In this document: positions 24,301 through 32,859 of the stretch, in pieces
Numbering within the stretch: position 1 is the stretch's first letter
Layout of the letters: the number at the start of each line of letters is the position of its first letter
Source: Fragum whitleyi
Taxonomy: Eukaryota > Mollusca > Bivalvia > Cardiida > Cardiidae
DNA: 64,000 nucleotides
Assembly (NCBI GenBank): GCA_948146395.1
Contig: OX411547.1
Coordinates: forward strand, 32,592,614 to 32,656,613
Reading direction: 5' to 3'
The notes under the pieces: generated by a model
What the model saw: only the letters and a program-made list of their open reading frames with translations
The model's database searches: none
Told to the model about the DNA's origin: nothing
Translations under genes and position numbers: made by a program

Positions 24301-27300
24301 TTTATTTTTTATTTCCCAATTTGACATAAACTAGTCACTGAAGTAGGCTAATTGAGGTTTCAGTGCAACAATATTGTGTCTATAAAGAAATAGGCACTTA
24401 CAATTGTCTTGCTCTAAATCCTCATTTTCTTTGTAAAAGAGGTAATTTTGTTGCCAAATATATTCTCCGTGTCTTGAATAAGATTTAGGCATGTAGAAAT
24501 CTTGAGTAATTCGTGAAGTTTTGCAATTGTTTGACCCTTGATCTATCGACTTTTATAATGATCCTGATCTTGGTATCATCTATTTGTTTGTTTGTTTGAA
24601 TTGAGTTTTACGCTGCTTTTAACATTATTTCAGTCATATCCCGGAGGCTGGAGCACCTAACAAAGGACCCCTGGTATTTCTCACACCAGCACAACCATCA
24701 CATCCTTTTCTAGCCTCCAGCTGCTATCCCACATACGATTATAAACCCATTGGTGTTGGTATCATCAAATGTGTATCAATGAGTTCAATCAGAATTTCAA
24801 ATTTGATCAATATATCTTCAATATGCTTGAAGTATTTAGAAATATTAGGTTTCAAAGAAATTTGATTTTGGTAGATGACATTGACCTTCTCAGATGACCT
24901 TTAATATAGTATCTGTAGACTGGCATCACTGATATTATCATCATGCTAAATATGAGCATAGAAATATATAATATGTACTTAGAGTTTTGTATGAAAAAAT
25001 ATCTAATGAGGATGATGCAATTGATAATTGTCGAGGCTCTGCCGAGACAATTATCGATTCCCACAACAGATTTAGATATTTTTTTCATACAATGCACTGA
25101 GTACATATTATATTTATCTTATAACCTCTATTTGCCTTGTTTTAGTTGATTATTCTAACAGAAATGCAAGTTTCTAAAAATAATCTCATTATGTCTTAAT
25201 TCTAAAAATATCCATGTGATATTATAAAAAATATCATATGCGATGTTATTACATGGATATTTGTAAAGTTATAAGATAAAATGGAAATCTTCTGTAATTA
25301 AATGGTAACTTTAAATTTTTAAGACAGACAGCTAAGGTGATGGACATACATATACATGTATAGAGGAAGACAACTGTTACACAATATTATGCCCCCATCT
25401 TATAAATAATACCTTACCTATTTTCCAGTTCTGATATATCTGCAGACAGTTTAAGATGCCATTTTTCTGCCTGTATAAACATCTGTCTCAGAAGCAGCAC
25501 ATTTGTATGAGCTGCGTTGATGAGCTCTGCCTCCACCTCTCCTTGTACACTCATGAGGAGATTATCCAATAAATCTGTCACTTCATCTATAGTGAATGTG
25601 GTGTCATTTAGTCTGAAAACAAGAGATAATGAAATAAACTGATGAAGATGATAACATTTAAGAAATAGTGTTAAACAGGATTTTTTGATTAAATTTTCAT
25701 AAGACCCATTTTCCTGTGATATTTGATTAAATCCAATTTCATAGAAAAAATACTTTTGATTAAACAATCCTTTTCAGCGAGTTTCAAGAGAATCCAATGA
25801 AAACTTGAGAGTGTTAATAAGGCACAGTTGACAGCTAGACAGACAGATGGACAGAATGATGCACAGACAAAAATCACACCATTGCTACAGCTCTTCGACT
25901 AGTTGAGCTAATGTAGAGAAATTACATATAGTTTTATAAACCAGTATGTTACCTTTGTGATTTCACTTCATCAAAACAAAAATCAACGGCTCTCATCCTC
26001 TGTCCTCGCTGATAGCGAGAAAATCGTATGTAGTTGTATATCTGTGCATGATGATGCTCGTTCACATTCAGATCCGTAGCCTGTAGAGGTTAAAAATAGC
26101 TTTGTGAATTATTTTTCAACCTGATCAGGGTTTGTTTTAGCCTTTCAGATTCAAGACTTATTTACCCCTTAATCCCTCTTGAGTCTGATTTGGTGATTCC
26201 TAAATAAAATTATCAGTACATGCCCTGAATGTCTTGGCCTTGGGAAACACACACAATCTGCCAGACCAAATTCATGTTTTTACTGAATTCAAATAACTAT
26301 TTAAAACCTGCTAACAAGTGACTTTAAGACAAATCTTTTACCCATTTTTTTATATTTCAATTTATCTTGGTTGTCAGAAACACTGGCATAGTTGGTGTCA
26401 AGGTCATCATGCAGATTGTGCAGGTTGCCCAAGGTTGCAAATATTGCATCAAAGCTAGATTTGTTGCAGAGGTACAGATAAAAGGGGGGGGGGGGTTATA
26501 GACACTTTGTTCAGTCTTGCACTGAACCCTCAATATAGGAAATACAGTAGTGTCCAATAAGATTGATAAGATTGATAGCCTATGCTAGGAATAAAAATTT
26601 GAACATCTTGCTCAAGAGACAAATACAACCTCTCAACCACATCTATAGTTTAATATGTATAAAGCTGATGAAAATGAAAGTCCAAAATTTTAGTCTGAAA
26701 GAAATAACCTTATTCAAGTTGCAGTACATTCCTCATATTCTATTTACAGCTTAGCTAGGATTATGCTGTTTCAGGTACATGCACAAGATTTTTTGAAGAT
26801 AATCAAAATAATTGCAGTTACAAATTGGGCGCAATATTCTTACTATTTTCTTTACAAACACACAATCAGTCAATGTTATTGCAATTTTCAAGTAAGAGAA
26901 AGTTGATAATCTATTCAAATTATAGAACCATACTATGTAGCTCTGGTTAAACCAAAATACTGCAAACCGAGTGAACAAAGCTTGACCCTGTATAACAGCT
27001 CTTCTTTTCCTCTAAACCTAAATCTTGCTTTTTAATGCTTTATAACATTAAGATCAAAATTTATTTGATAACTAGATATAAATTTTTTGTCAATTTTAAT
27101 TTTCATTTTCATGTTTTGTATATCTCCCTTTCCTTTAATTACAGTCTAAACATTGCTTTTCTTACCATAATAATTATTTGAATCCAGTTTATACATCAAT
27201 GGCTCAGTGCAAAACAGTTGTAACTGCCTGTAAACATATAGGCAGTTACAACTGTTTTCCGCTAAGCCATCTATGTACTAGTACTCCCAACCTGCATTAC

Positions 27301-29053
27301 CCATTATTATCATCAACAAGACTAAGAAAATTAAAAATTATTGTTTTCAGTAAATTTTATGAGTCCTAGAATTTTTTAGGCTGCTGTATATATAAATCTG
27401 TCACACTATACCCAAGCTTTATTTTTTAGAAGGCTTCTTCAAAGTTAGTTCCTCTCCTAGACTGCTATTCAGTCTAAATACAAGTGACTGTTAGTTCTAT
27501 CTTTTGTATGTAGATCATTTGTTTTAACATAAGCTTAAAGTTAGTAACTAGTAGCATGCTTTTTTTCTCAAACAACCACCAGGCACCTGGGTTTGGATTT
27601 ACAATTCACATTCGTCTACATAGTTACAATTATTAATCTATCATGTAACTGAGTTCTGCAATTAACCTTCTCACTAGTTTACTAGACTACTGTTCCTCTA
27701 CAACAGTAATATGATAAGAGAGATTAAGCAGCAAATATTAAACAGAAAGAAAGATGTATCCAAATTGTTAATGTAATATATGTAAACATGAATAAGATTC
27801 CCATGTTAGTAGTTTTAATGTTATACATGTACTCATGAATATGATTTCTTTGTTAGAAGTTTTAATTTCTATCCAATTATTTACTTTGTTCTGTAAGATT
27901 ACCCTAGTACTGTAATCAATTCAACTAGCACATGCTAATCCATGTTGAAACCTTTGAGCATAAACATAATTCATGTGTATGTGTATGAAACATGAAATTG
28001 TTCTAGATCTATTTTTTTTTCCTCCAAACCATAGGCTATGGGTACTTCTAGTTTGCAGAAATGAAACTAATTGACAGGGTTCTAATTTGTACCCCACTGC
28101 ATACTGGGGGATCAGGCATAACAATTGTAAGTGCCTATATATTTATAGGCACTTACATTAGTTTTGCACTGACCCCTTGTTATAGATTGTTTGACAAACA
28201 GTGAAAGTTTCCATTTTGAAATGTCACTGAGCTTATATCCAGTCCATGCGTTCAGGATGACAAAACGGTGCAAACTGTTTGCCAATAAGACCCGCTTTGC
28301 ACATACACTTGTATGTAAAATGGGATAAAATTGGCAAACAGTTTGCACTATTTTGTCATCTTGAACGCAGGGCAGGGCCCTGTCTTATTGCTTGCTTCAA
28401 AGGCATAGGAGCATGATGTTATAATTGAACTGAATACAGTTATTCAAACTTACCCTTCCAGTGTAAATTGTGTCCTTCCAAAAAGAAAGAACATATTTAG
28501 ATAATAACACATTTTTTCTTACTTGTTAATTACAACAAACCAAAGAAACTGCATCATTTGTTTGTCGTATTTACAAATGAACTGACCAACATTTCAAATG
28601 ACATCATTTTTTGTTGACATTTCTAAGATTTAAGTTGAAACATTAATTTTAGATAATAAACCTGTATATTGAAAACCATTGTAATTAGCACAGATAACTG
28701 ATATTTTGTGACACATGTTCACTGCTTTTATTTATTTTTTTATTTAATCAAAAGGTAAGTTGAAAGGTAGGTGGTCTATGATTAAATGTCGAGTTTTGAC
28801 AGGAATCCTTTTTGGGTGAGATATTGTGAGATTATCTCATTTTTCTGCCAGAAATCTCATTGTAACTGGCTTAATGAGAGAAAAATCTCAAAATGAAATG
28901 TAATTTTGTGAACAATTTAGTTAGCGGAGTGCAAAACAGTTGCAACTGCCTATAATTATGAAACATCGATTTGTTGAAATTGCTCATATAAAGAATTCTT
29001 ACTTTCTCATTGAGATATTTTTGCACATGCGGTATTGAGCTAGAATTATCCAT
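15361..29053 (-). CDS. LZTFL1: LZTFL1 (leucine zipper transcription factor-like 1 / BBS17), complete, 11 coding exons
   Basis: Eleven exons splice with consistent phases into 972 coding bases (323 residues plus stop; human LZTFL1 is 299). Matches to the vertebrate protein, from memory, run over the whole length: NEHHHAQIYNYIRFSR (human NEHHQNEVINYMRFAR), TFTIDEVTDLL, EVEAELINAAHTNVLLLRQ, AEKWHLKLSADISELENR, KHELLRVRDMLEMAEK and the C-terminal DLRKRLGKYESVDED (human DLRKRLAQYEPED). The C-terminal half is heptad-rich coiled coil. Known role: LZTFL1 is cytoplasmic, binds the BBSome and limits its entry into cilia, affecting Hedgehog signalling. The extra residues are mainly at the N-terminus (exons 1-2), which is the least certain part. 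The gene is head-to-head with EIF4B. Confidence 0.92.
15386..16280. other. LZTFL1 intron 10; CRE-like palindromes and an H2 hairpin
   Basis: 15590-15660 contains two TGACGTCA-like words (GTGACGTCAC and ATGACGTCAG) in a GC-rich patch with a CGCGTTATTTTGCGCG palindrome. This is probably part of a transposon rather than a host enhancer. No ORF of interest. Confidence 0.35.
16011..16128. repeat. Hairpin MITE family H2, copy 5
   Basis: CCCTGCATTCAGGATGACAA opens the element. Inner arms TACCCCGCTTTGCATGTGCAC and TGTGCAAAGCAGGGAATAATTGGCAAA are present, and the right terminus is decayed. Confidence 0.6.
16281..16384 (-). CDS. LZTFL1: LZTFL1 exon 10
   Basis: Encodes residues 282-315, ELEKKVSQTAPFKNLKQML... 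to RKRLG, in coiled-coil register. Acceptor ATTTTGCAG, donor AA|GTAGGT, phase 2. Unspliced translation would stop at once at TAG, but splicing to exon 11 restores the conserved C-terminus. Confidence 0.9.
16551..18213 (-). mobile_element. Pearl/HINE-like element in LZTFL1 intron 9, minus orientation
   Basis: About nine units of 157-158 bp (AATGAGATCTATAAGTGTAC, AAGTTTGAAGTTGCTAGCAC, TTTAGGAGATATGTTCCGGAC, AACAAAGGGCAATAACTCAA) end in a (GGAC/GGAT)n microsatellite at 18121-18165 and the terminal hairpin AGTCCCCCAACCGGT / ACCGGTGGGGGACT. Units nearest the microsatellite are most alike; the far end is decayed. Confidence 0.75.
18637..18735. repeat. Fragment of the piggyBac-like MITE family
   Basis: GTATAGACAAAGATCAGACC..GCAC..GTGCAGTCTGATCTGTGTC is the internal hairpin of the 249-bp MITE, followed by a TTCAACATGATAATTG end. 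The left terminus is missing. Confidence 0.45.
18750..18845 (-). CDS. LZTFL1: LZTFL1 exon 9
   Basis: 32 codons, phase 0 at both ends, residues 250-281. GKSSSNPGMEKD precedes the conserved KHELLRVRDMLEMAEK (human KHDLLRVQEQLHMAEK). The acceptor TTTTTAAAG is weak but gives the only frame that fits. Confidence 0.88.
18881..19260 (+). repeat. MITE with central hairpin (CCTACGTCGCAGGAGTGAAATAA family), copy 1
   Basis: Starts CCTACGTCGCAGGAGTGAAA and ends in the palindromic CAAATTTATTAAACTCGTCATCT ... AGATGACTCGTTTAATAAATT. The same start and hairpin recur, inverted, at 61745-62135. Confidence 0.6.
19527..20156. mobile_element. Mariner-like MITE with GGCGG-rich subtermini
   Basis: Flanked by TA on both sides, with perfect terminal inverted repeats CTGTAAACGG / CCGTTTACAG. 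Inside both ends are several ATTTTGGCGG/CCGCCAAAAT words. A TA target and CTGTAAAC-type ends fit a Tc1/mariner-derived non-autonomous element. An H1 hairpin is nested at 19766-19836. No transposase ORF. Confidence 0.7.
19766..19836. repeat. Hairpin MITE family H1 (AAGTGCCTATA subtype)
   Basis: GGGTAAGCGCAATACGATTG pairs with CAATTGTATTGCGCTGAACCC; inner arms TAAGTGCCTATA / TATAGGCACTTA. This subtype differs from the AACTGCCTATA subtype at two stem positions. Confidence 0.65.
20157..21160. other. LZTFL1 intron 8, mixed repeats
   Basis: 20184-20260 begins TAGGGATGGGAACGAGTA, a terminus-like sequence of another element. 20626-20735 (CCAGTCCTCCCTGAAATCCA) recurs at 47720-47790. From 20880 onward there are degenerate tandem units (TGTATAGACAAATGTTCTGAC-like) continuing to about 21330, interrupted by an H1 hairpin. 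Confidence 0.4.
21161..21234. repeat. Hairpin MITE family H1
   Basis: GATGGCTCAGTGCGAAACAG...ATGAGCCATCC; inner arms AACTCCGTATA / TATAGGGAGTT. It lies between two units of a degenerate pearl-like array. Confidence 0.65.
21406..21471 (-). CDS. LZTFL1: LZTFL1 exon 8
   Basis: 22 codons, phase 0, residues 228-249: SGQSDELKRKM then ALLQAELDKDK. It is amphipathic coiled coil with Leu/Met at heptad positions. Acceptor TGTTGTAG, donor AAG|GTAAAT. Confidence 0.88.
21558..21629. repeat. Hairpin MITE family H1 (AAGTGCCTATA subtype)
   Basis: GGGGTCAGCACAAAACTATT / GGTTTTGTGCTGTCCC arms, inner TAAGTGCCTATA / TATAGGCACTTA. Confidence 0.65.
22120..22200 (-). CDS. LZTFL1: LZTFL1 exon 7
   Basis: 27 codons, phase 0, residues 201-227: VGLSGRERQQL then EEDLARTQAQLRNTSM. 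Coiled coil rich in Gln/Glu/Arg. Acceptor TACTTACAG, donor ATG|GTAAGA. Confidence 0.88.
22908..22973 (-). CDS. LZTFL1: LZTFL1 exon 6
   Basis: 22 codons, phase 0, residues 179-200: KIDELEQENEKFREQL, matching human EILRLQEENEKLKSRL, the start of the leucine-zipper region. Acceptor CATTTCAG, donor GGG|GTATGT. Confidence 0.9.
23056..23345 (-). mobile_element. Old tRNA-derived SINE, minus orientation
   Basis: On the minus strand it runs from a degenerate box-B region (GGGTTTTCAATCCCAGGATCC) through CTAACAATTGG-like and TACTGGTGTGAGAAAC blocks to the tail CAATAATGTTGAAAGTGGTGTTGAACC. These are the same blocks as in the younger SINEs at 40965 and 60915. Strongly diverged. Confidence 0.5.
24003..24078. 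repeat. Hairpin MITE family H1, about 60 bp into LZTFL1 intron 5
   Basis: GATGGCTCAGTGCAAAATAG / AAGTTTCACGCTGAGCCAT arms; inner ACTGCCAATAAACATAAAGGCAGT. It sits 59 bp beyond the exon 5 donor, so it would be transcribed as part of the pre-mRNA. Confidence 0.65.
24138..24276 (-). CDS. LZTFL1: LZTFL1 exon 5
   Basis: Residues 132-178. EVLDQIAEFEEKQF matches human ELLEQVAEFEK; GPMNESGGTALLYR matches APLNEGGTAELLNK. Enters in phase 2, leaves in phase 0. The donor AGG|GTTTGT is less usual than GTAAG but required by the exon 6 frame. Confidence 0.9.
24354..24424. repeat. Hairpin MITE family H1, decayed
   Basis: GAGGTTTCAGTGCAACAATATTG and CAATTGTCTTGCTCTAAATCCTC still pair partly around GTCTATAAAGAAATAGGCAC. 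Confidence 0.45.
24593..24750 (-). mobile_element. SINE 3' part, minus orientation
   Basis: Read on the minus strand: CTAGAAAAGGATGTGATGGTTGTGCTGGTGTGAGAAATACCAGG, TTAGGTGCTCCAGCCTCC and a TGAAATAATGTTAAAAGCAGCGTAAAACTC tail. This is the same family as at 60915, with a (CAAA)n tail (GTTTGTTTGTTTG on the plus strand). Confidence 0.65.
24957..25115. repeat. Long palindromic MITE, ~160 bp
   Basis: TTTTGTATGAAAAAATATCTAA pairs with TTTAGATATTTTTTTCATACAA, and flanking ATATAATATGTACTTAG pairs with CTGAGTACATATTATAT. The loop itself holds the palindrome GATAATTGTC...GACAATTATC. The two opposing small ORFs are products of the palindrome. Confidence 0.65.
25418..25612 (-). CDS. LZTFL1: LZTFL1 exon 4 (most conserved exon)
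   Basis: 65 codons, phase 2 at both ends. TFTIDEVTDLLDNLL, then EVEAELINAAHTNVLLLRQM, then AEKWHLKLSADISELENR; human has the same order with few changes. Acceptor TTGTTTTCAG, donor AG|GTAAGG. Confidence 0.95.
25953..26080 (-). CDS. LZTFL1: LZTFL1 exon 3
   Basis: Residues 25-66. DLNVNEHHHAQIYNYIRFSR then YQRGQRMRAVDFCFDEVKSQ; the human N-terminus GLNEHHQNEVINYMRFARSKRG aligns directly. There is no Met before the conserved core in this exon, so the start must come from an upstream exon. Acceptor AACCTCTACAG, donor AG|GTAACA. Confidence 0.93.
26087..27198. other. LZTFL1 intron 2 segment, no feature beyond a G-run
   Basis: AT-rich intron. A run of twelve or more G at 26482-26495 is the only simple-sequence feature. 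No gene or recognised repeat. Confidence 0.35.
27199..27271. repeat. Hairpin MITE family H1
   Basis: ATGGCTCAGTGCAAAACAGT / ACTGTTTTCCGCTAAGCCAT arms, inner AACTGCCTGTA / TATAGGCAGTT. One of the best-preserved copies. Confidence 0.7.
28106..28176. repeat. Hairpin MITE family H1 (AAGTGCCTATA subtype)
   Basis: GGGATCAGGCATAACAATTG / TTAGTTTTGCACTGACCCC; inner TAAGTGCCTATATATTTATAGGCACTTA is perfect. Confidence 0.65.
28246..28373. repeat. Hairpin MITE family H2, best-preserved copy
   Basis: GCGTTCAGGATGACAAAACGG, GTGCAAACTGTTTGCCAAT and their complements ATTGGCAAACAGTTTGCAC, TTTTGTCATCTTGAACGC pair over nearly the whole 128 bp. Confidence 0.7.
28454..28474 (-). CDS. LZTFL1: LZTFL1 exon 2, 21-base microexon
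   Basis: Seven codons, DTIYTGR, phase 0 at both ends. It follows a strong pyrimidine tract (TTCTTTCTTTTTGGAAG) and precedes the good donor AGG|GTAAGT. Because it is in frame with both neighbours it could be skipped without breaking the protein. No direct homology support, so it is less certain than exons 3-11. Confidence 0.55.
28921..28957. repeat. Half copy of hairpin MITE family H1
   Basis: GCGGAGTGCAAAACAGTTGC then AACTGCCTATAATTATG: only the left arm remains. It lies in LZTFL1 intron 1, about 45 bp beyond the exon 1 donor. Confidence 0.45.
29003..29053 (-). CDS. LZTFL1: LZTFL1 exon 1 (proposed start codon)
   Basis: MDNSSSIPHVQKYLNEK, 17 codons, donor AAA|GTAAGA, phase 0 to exon 2. Human LZTFL1 starts nearer the NEHH core, so this N-terminal extension has no clear counterpart. 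It is the nearest upstream Met that joins in frame through good splice sites. An alternative start further upstream cannot be excluded because the LINE intervenes about 55 bp upstream. Confidence 0.55.
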
Positions 29054-29109
29054 GTTTCGAAAAAAAATGATGATGTGTCACACCCAAATTGATATGTCGC
29101 CCTTTATCT

Positions 29110-29456
29110 CTATCTATCTATCTTCTGGTACTGCCTACGCCCTCGCGAGCATTACTGGCAGGCACTGCGCGTCAGGGTAAGAAAAAGAATAAAAGATAAG
29201 AGAATGATAGCAAGTGTAATAAAAGATGAAGGGTTAGTGTACAGATCGATGAAGAAGGAGTATTTAAAAACAACTGTCAAACAACTATCTATCTATCTTC
29301 TGGTACTGCCTACGCCCTCGCGAGCATTACTGGCAGGCACTGCGCGTCAGGGTAAGAAAAAGAATAAAAGATAAGAGAATGATAGCAAGTGTAATAAAAG
29401 ATGAAGGGTTAGTGTACAGATCGATGAAGAAGGAGTATTTAAAAACAACTGTCAAA
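29110..29456 (-). repeat. Tandem duplication (175-bp offset) of the LINE 3' terminus
   Basis: Two essentially identical copies start with (CTAT)n then CTTCTGGTACTGCCTACGCC and end GTATTTAAAAACAACTGTCA. TCTTCTGGTA occurs at 29121 and 29296. On the element strand both copies end in (GATA)n. Near identity of the copies implies a recent event or repeated use of the 3' end. Confidence 0.8.
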
Positions 29457-29525
29457 GGATTGAGTAGAGATGTTAAAAAAATAAAAAATAAAAGAATTAA
29501 AAGGTTAAAAGGCACAGTACTTTGT

Positions 29526-32500
29526 TTATGGCCTTGAATGATGCAGCTCTCCCAGTGATGCCCTAAAGATATCAAGGCTTGGTGAAGTTACAACATTTTC
29601 AGGGAGGGCATTCCATTGGACAATTGCCATTGGGTAGAAAGAGTGTTTGTAGTAGTCTTTGCCAGTATGGATTTGGCGAAAGGTCATTGAGTGGCAGTAC
29701 CTAGAAACCCTGCGAGTAGGTTGGATGTAATCTGGGAGGGGTATTGCTACCAGGTCATTCACAATTTTGTAGAATAGACAGAGCCTGGCTATTGATCTCC
29801 TCTCATGGAGGGTCTGCCATTTTAATTGAGAGAGTAGAGAGGTGACACTGGTTGATTTTCGAAAAATCATTTAAAGCCCAACGGGCTGCACGTCTTTGGA
29901 CCATTTCTATTTTGTGGGTTTGATCTTTTGTATGGGGATCCCACACAGCTGAGGCATACTCAAGCTGTGGGCGTACAAGTGTCTGGTATGCAGCCTCTCT
30001 AATTTTAGGAGATTTGGTTTTTATGTTCCTTTTGAGAAATCCCAATGTTTTGTTAGCATTTGTGGTAATGCGATTTATGTGATGGTTCCAGTTTAGGTTG
30101 TTGGAAATGTCAACCCCCAAGTACCTGGCACTGGTAACAGTCTCCAGGACCTGACCATGAAGTATGTACTGTGTTTGGAGGGGTGTCCTAGAGGATGTCA
30201 CCCGTATCACCTGGCACTTGGAAGGGTTGAACTCCATGTCCCATTTTGCCTCCCATGCCTGTAGTCTGTCCAGGTCTTTTTGTAGTATTGCGTTGTCGCC
30301 AATGTTGTTGAGTTTGAGGTAGACAGCAGTGTCATCAGCGAAGAGGCGCGCCTGAGAGACGAGATTTTCAGGAAGGTCATTTATATAGGCCAGGAATAGG
30401 ATTGGGCCCAGTACAGACCCTTGGGGTACCCCGGATGTGACTGGGACCGAGTCCGATTCCTCACCATCAATAAGTACTCTCTGTGTTCGATTGCTGAGAA
30501 AAGCCTTGATCCATTCTAGGTTATTTTTCCTGATGCCATATGAGTGGAGTTTGAGTAAGAGTTTTGAGTGATTCACTTTATCAAAGGCTTTGGAAAAGTC
30601 TAAGAGTACTAGGTCAGTTTGTCTACCTTGGCTGGATTTACGAGAAAGATCTTCAATCAGGGAGACAAGTTGTGTCTCGCAGGAGCGTCTCTCCCTGAAT
30701 CCATGCTGCAGGTCATACATGAGCCTGTTTGAGTCTAGGTGTTAGACAATGTTGGATGCAATTATGTGCTCCATTACTTTACACAGTACACATGTAAGAG
30801 ATATTGGCCTGTAATTGCTAGCCGTGGCTTTATCCCCCTTCTTGTATATAGGAGAGACGTTTGCGGAATTCCATATATGAGGTACAATGCCAGAGTCTAG
30901 AGATTTTTGAAAAAGGATTTTTATGATTGGGGCAAGTTCTTCACTAAGTTCTTTAAGAACTACAGGTTTGATTCTGTCAGGACCAGCTGCTTTTTGGGGT
31001 TTTAAATTTTTCAGGAGTTTAGTGATACCTGCTTCAGAAATTTCAATATCTGGCATAATTTGTGTGTTATTCCTTAGCTCTTCAGGTAAGATATCTTGCG
31101 ACATGGTCTTTCTGTCAATTTGGTCCTGAACCTTCATGAGAGAAAGGTCTTTTAGGGAGAGAGGGGCTAATGGGGTAAACACAGATTGGAATTGCTGATT
31201 TAGAATGTCAGCTTTGTCTTTATTTCCGGTTTTCAGGGTTTCATTTTGTTTTAACGGTGGGATACCCATTTGGTCATTTCGGGAGTTTTTTAGGTACTGA
31301 AACAGTTTGTTTCGTTCTATTGTACCTGTGGTTTTATCACTATCAATTCCAAGTAGGCTTTCAAGGTAGGTTTCATGACTAATCTTGATTTTTTTCTTGA
31401 TTTCATGTCTCAGAGATATGTATTTTGTTTTATACTTGGTGTTTTTTGTCTTTTTAAATAATCTGTAGTACTTATCACGTTTGTGTATGAGTCTTTTGAT
31501 TTCAGTTGAGATCCAAGGAAGTGATGGTTTACCTTTAATGTTCTTGGTAGGGATACATTGGTCAGTTATTTCCTCCAGTTTGGTTGTTAATTCTGTCCAT
31601 TGTTGCTCAATGGATTTCTCATGGTGTGAGAATAGAAAGTCTGACTGGAATTCCTTGATTTTTAATCTAAAAGTATTCCAATCAGCCTTGTTGTAGAGGT
31701 AGATTTTTCTGCTTTTCTGTTTGGCTATAGAGGGTTTGACAGCAATCTCCACTGAGACAATGTCATGGTCACTTATGCCAGGGAGGCATTTAACTTTGGA
31801 CACTAAAGTAGGATTGGATGACAGGACAAGGTCTAGAATATTTTCGTTTCTTGTAGGTTCTGTCACAATTTGGGTAAGGCTGTGGTCATCAAGTATTTCA
31901 ATGAAGTTTTCATATAATACCCTACAAGTACAGTCTGGTCTGATAGAAGGTTCACAGTTGTCTCAAGAAAATTTGGGAAGATTGAAATCCCCTGTGACTA
32001 ATAAATTACCCCTGATGCCAGCTAACTTGTCCAGAGAGTCTTTAAGCATTGTCAAGCTATGCTGATCATTCTCCCGGGGCTTGTAATATGCAGCGAGGTA
32101 CAGGGGCTGTGTTCCAGTGAATTCAAGCTTTACCCATATAATCTCGCACTCAGTTTTGAGTTGAGGCTGTTCAGAGCAGATAAGGGTGTCCTTTACCAGA
32201 ATGAAAACACCCCCACCCCGAGTTTTGTTTGATGTCCTATCAGCTCTGTAGGGGGTATACCCCAGTGGAAATATCTCATTATCTTTTGTGTCAGCTGAGA
32301 GCCATGACTCAGTGCCCATGATGATATCAGGCCTTTCAGTTTCAACCAAGCAATGTAGTTCCTGGACCTTGTTTACAATTGACTGAAAGTTAACATTAAG
32401 TATTTTTAGTTTCTGGTTAGCATATGGTTGGGCATGTCTTACATTTGTTTGTTTGTCGAGATATTTTAAAGGTGTTGAAGTAACCTTGGTACTTGTCGAA

Positions 32501-32859
32501 GGTGAGAATGTGTGTGATAACATTTCAAAGCTATTTGAAGTCTGAAGGGTTGAAAGGGTATCATTAAATATATCCGAGTGGAGGTTAGGTAGGCCACAAT
32601 TAAGACATGTCCAGGAGTAGCTGTCGTGCTCACAAAGTATCTTGTGAACATTGGGCGATAAGCCTTCACAGTCTATGTGGTACCAATATTCACATTTTTC
32701 GCATTGGATGCCATTTTGTCCATGTCTTACAGCTTTGCCACAGCGACCACAGGGAAATTTCGGACCTGGGTTCAACTCAACATCATGCGAGAGAGACAGC
32801 AACAATTCAAGTAAATACATAAAACACAGTAACTTACCGATGAATTTTGTCATTTTCAA
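29526..32859 (-). pseudogene. LINE polyprotein (PHD + endonuclease + reverse transcriptase), inactivated
   Basis: Reading starts at MKMTKF (32859). TGA at 31963-31965 interrupts the endonuclease domain, where a Trp codon is likely ancestral. TAA at 30742-30744 lies in the finger region of the reverse transcriptase. A one-base shift occurs in an A/T run near 29861-29866, after the reverse transcriptase, in the thumb/C-terminal part. The frame is otherwise open, including both sides of each stop, so the copy decayed recently. The last ORF segment ends at 29526. Confidence 0.85.
32761..32784 (-). other. 2A-like ribosome-skipping motif at the LINE N-terminus
   Basis: Residues 26-33 read DVELNPGP, an exact match to the 2A consensus D(V/I)ExNPGP. 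They are preceded by about 20 mainly Leu/Met/Phe residues that look like a signal peptide. Known 2A-like sequences cause the ribosome to skip the Gly-Pro bond, releasing the upstream peptide. Such motifs have been described in non-LTR retrotransposons of other animals. Confidence 0.75.
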
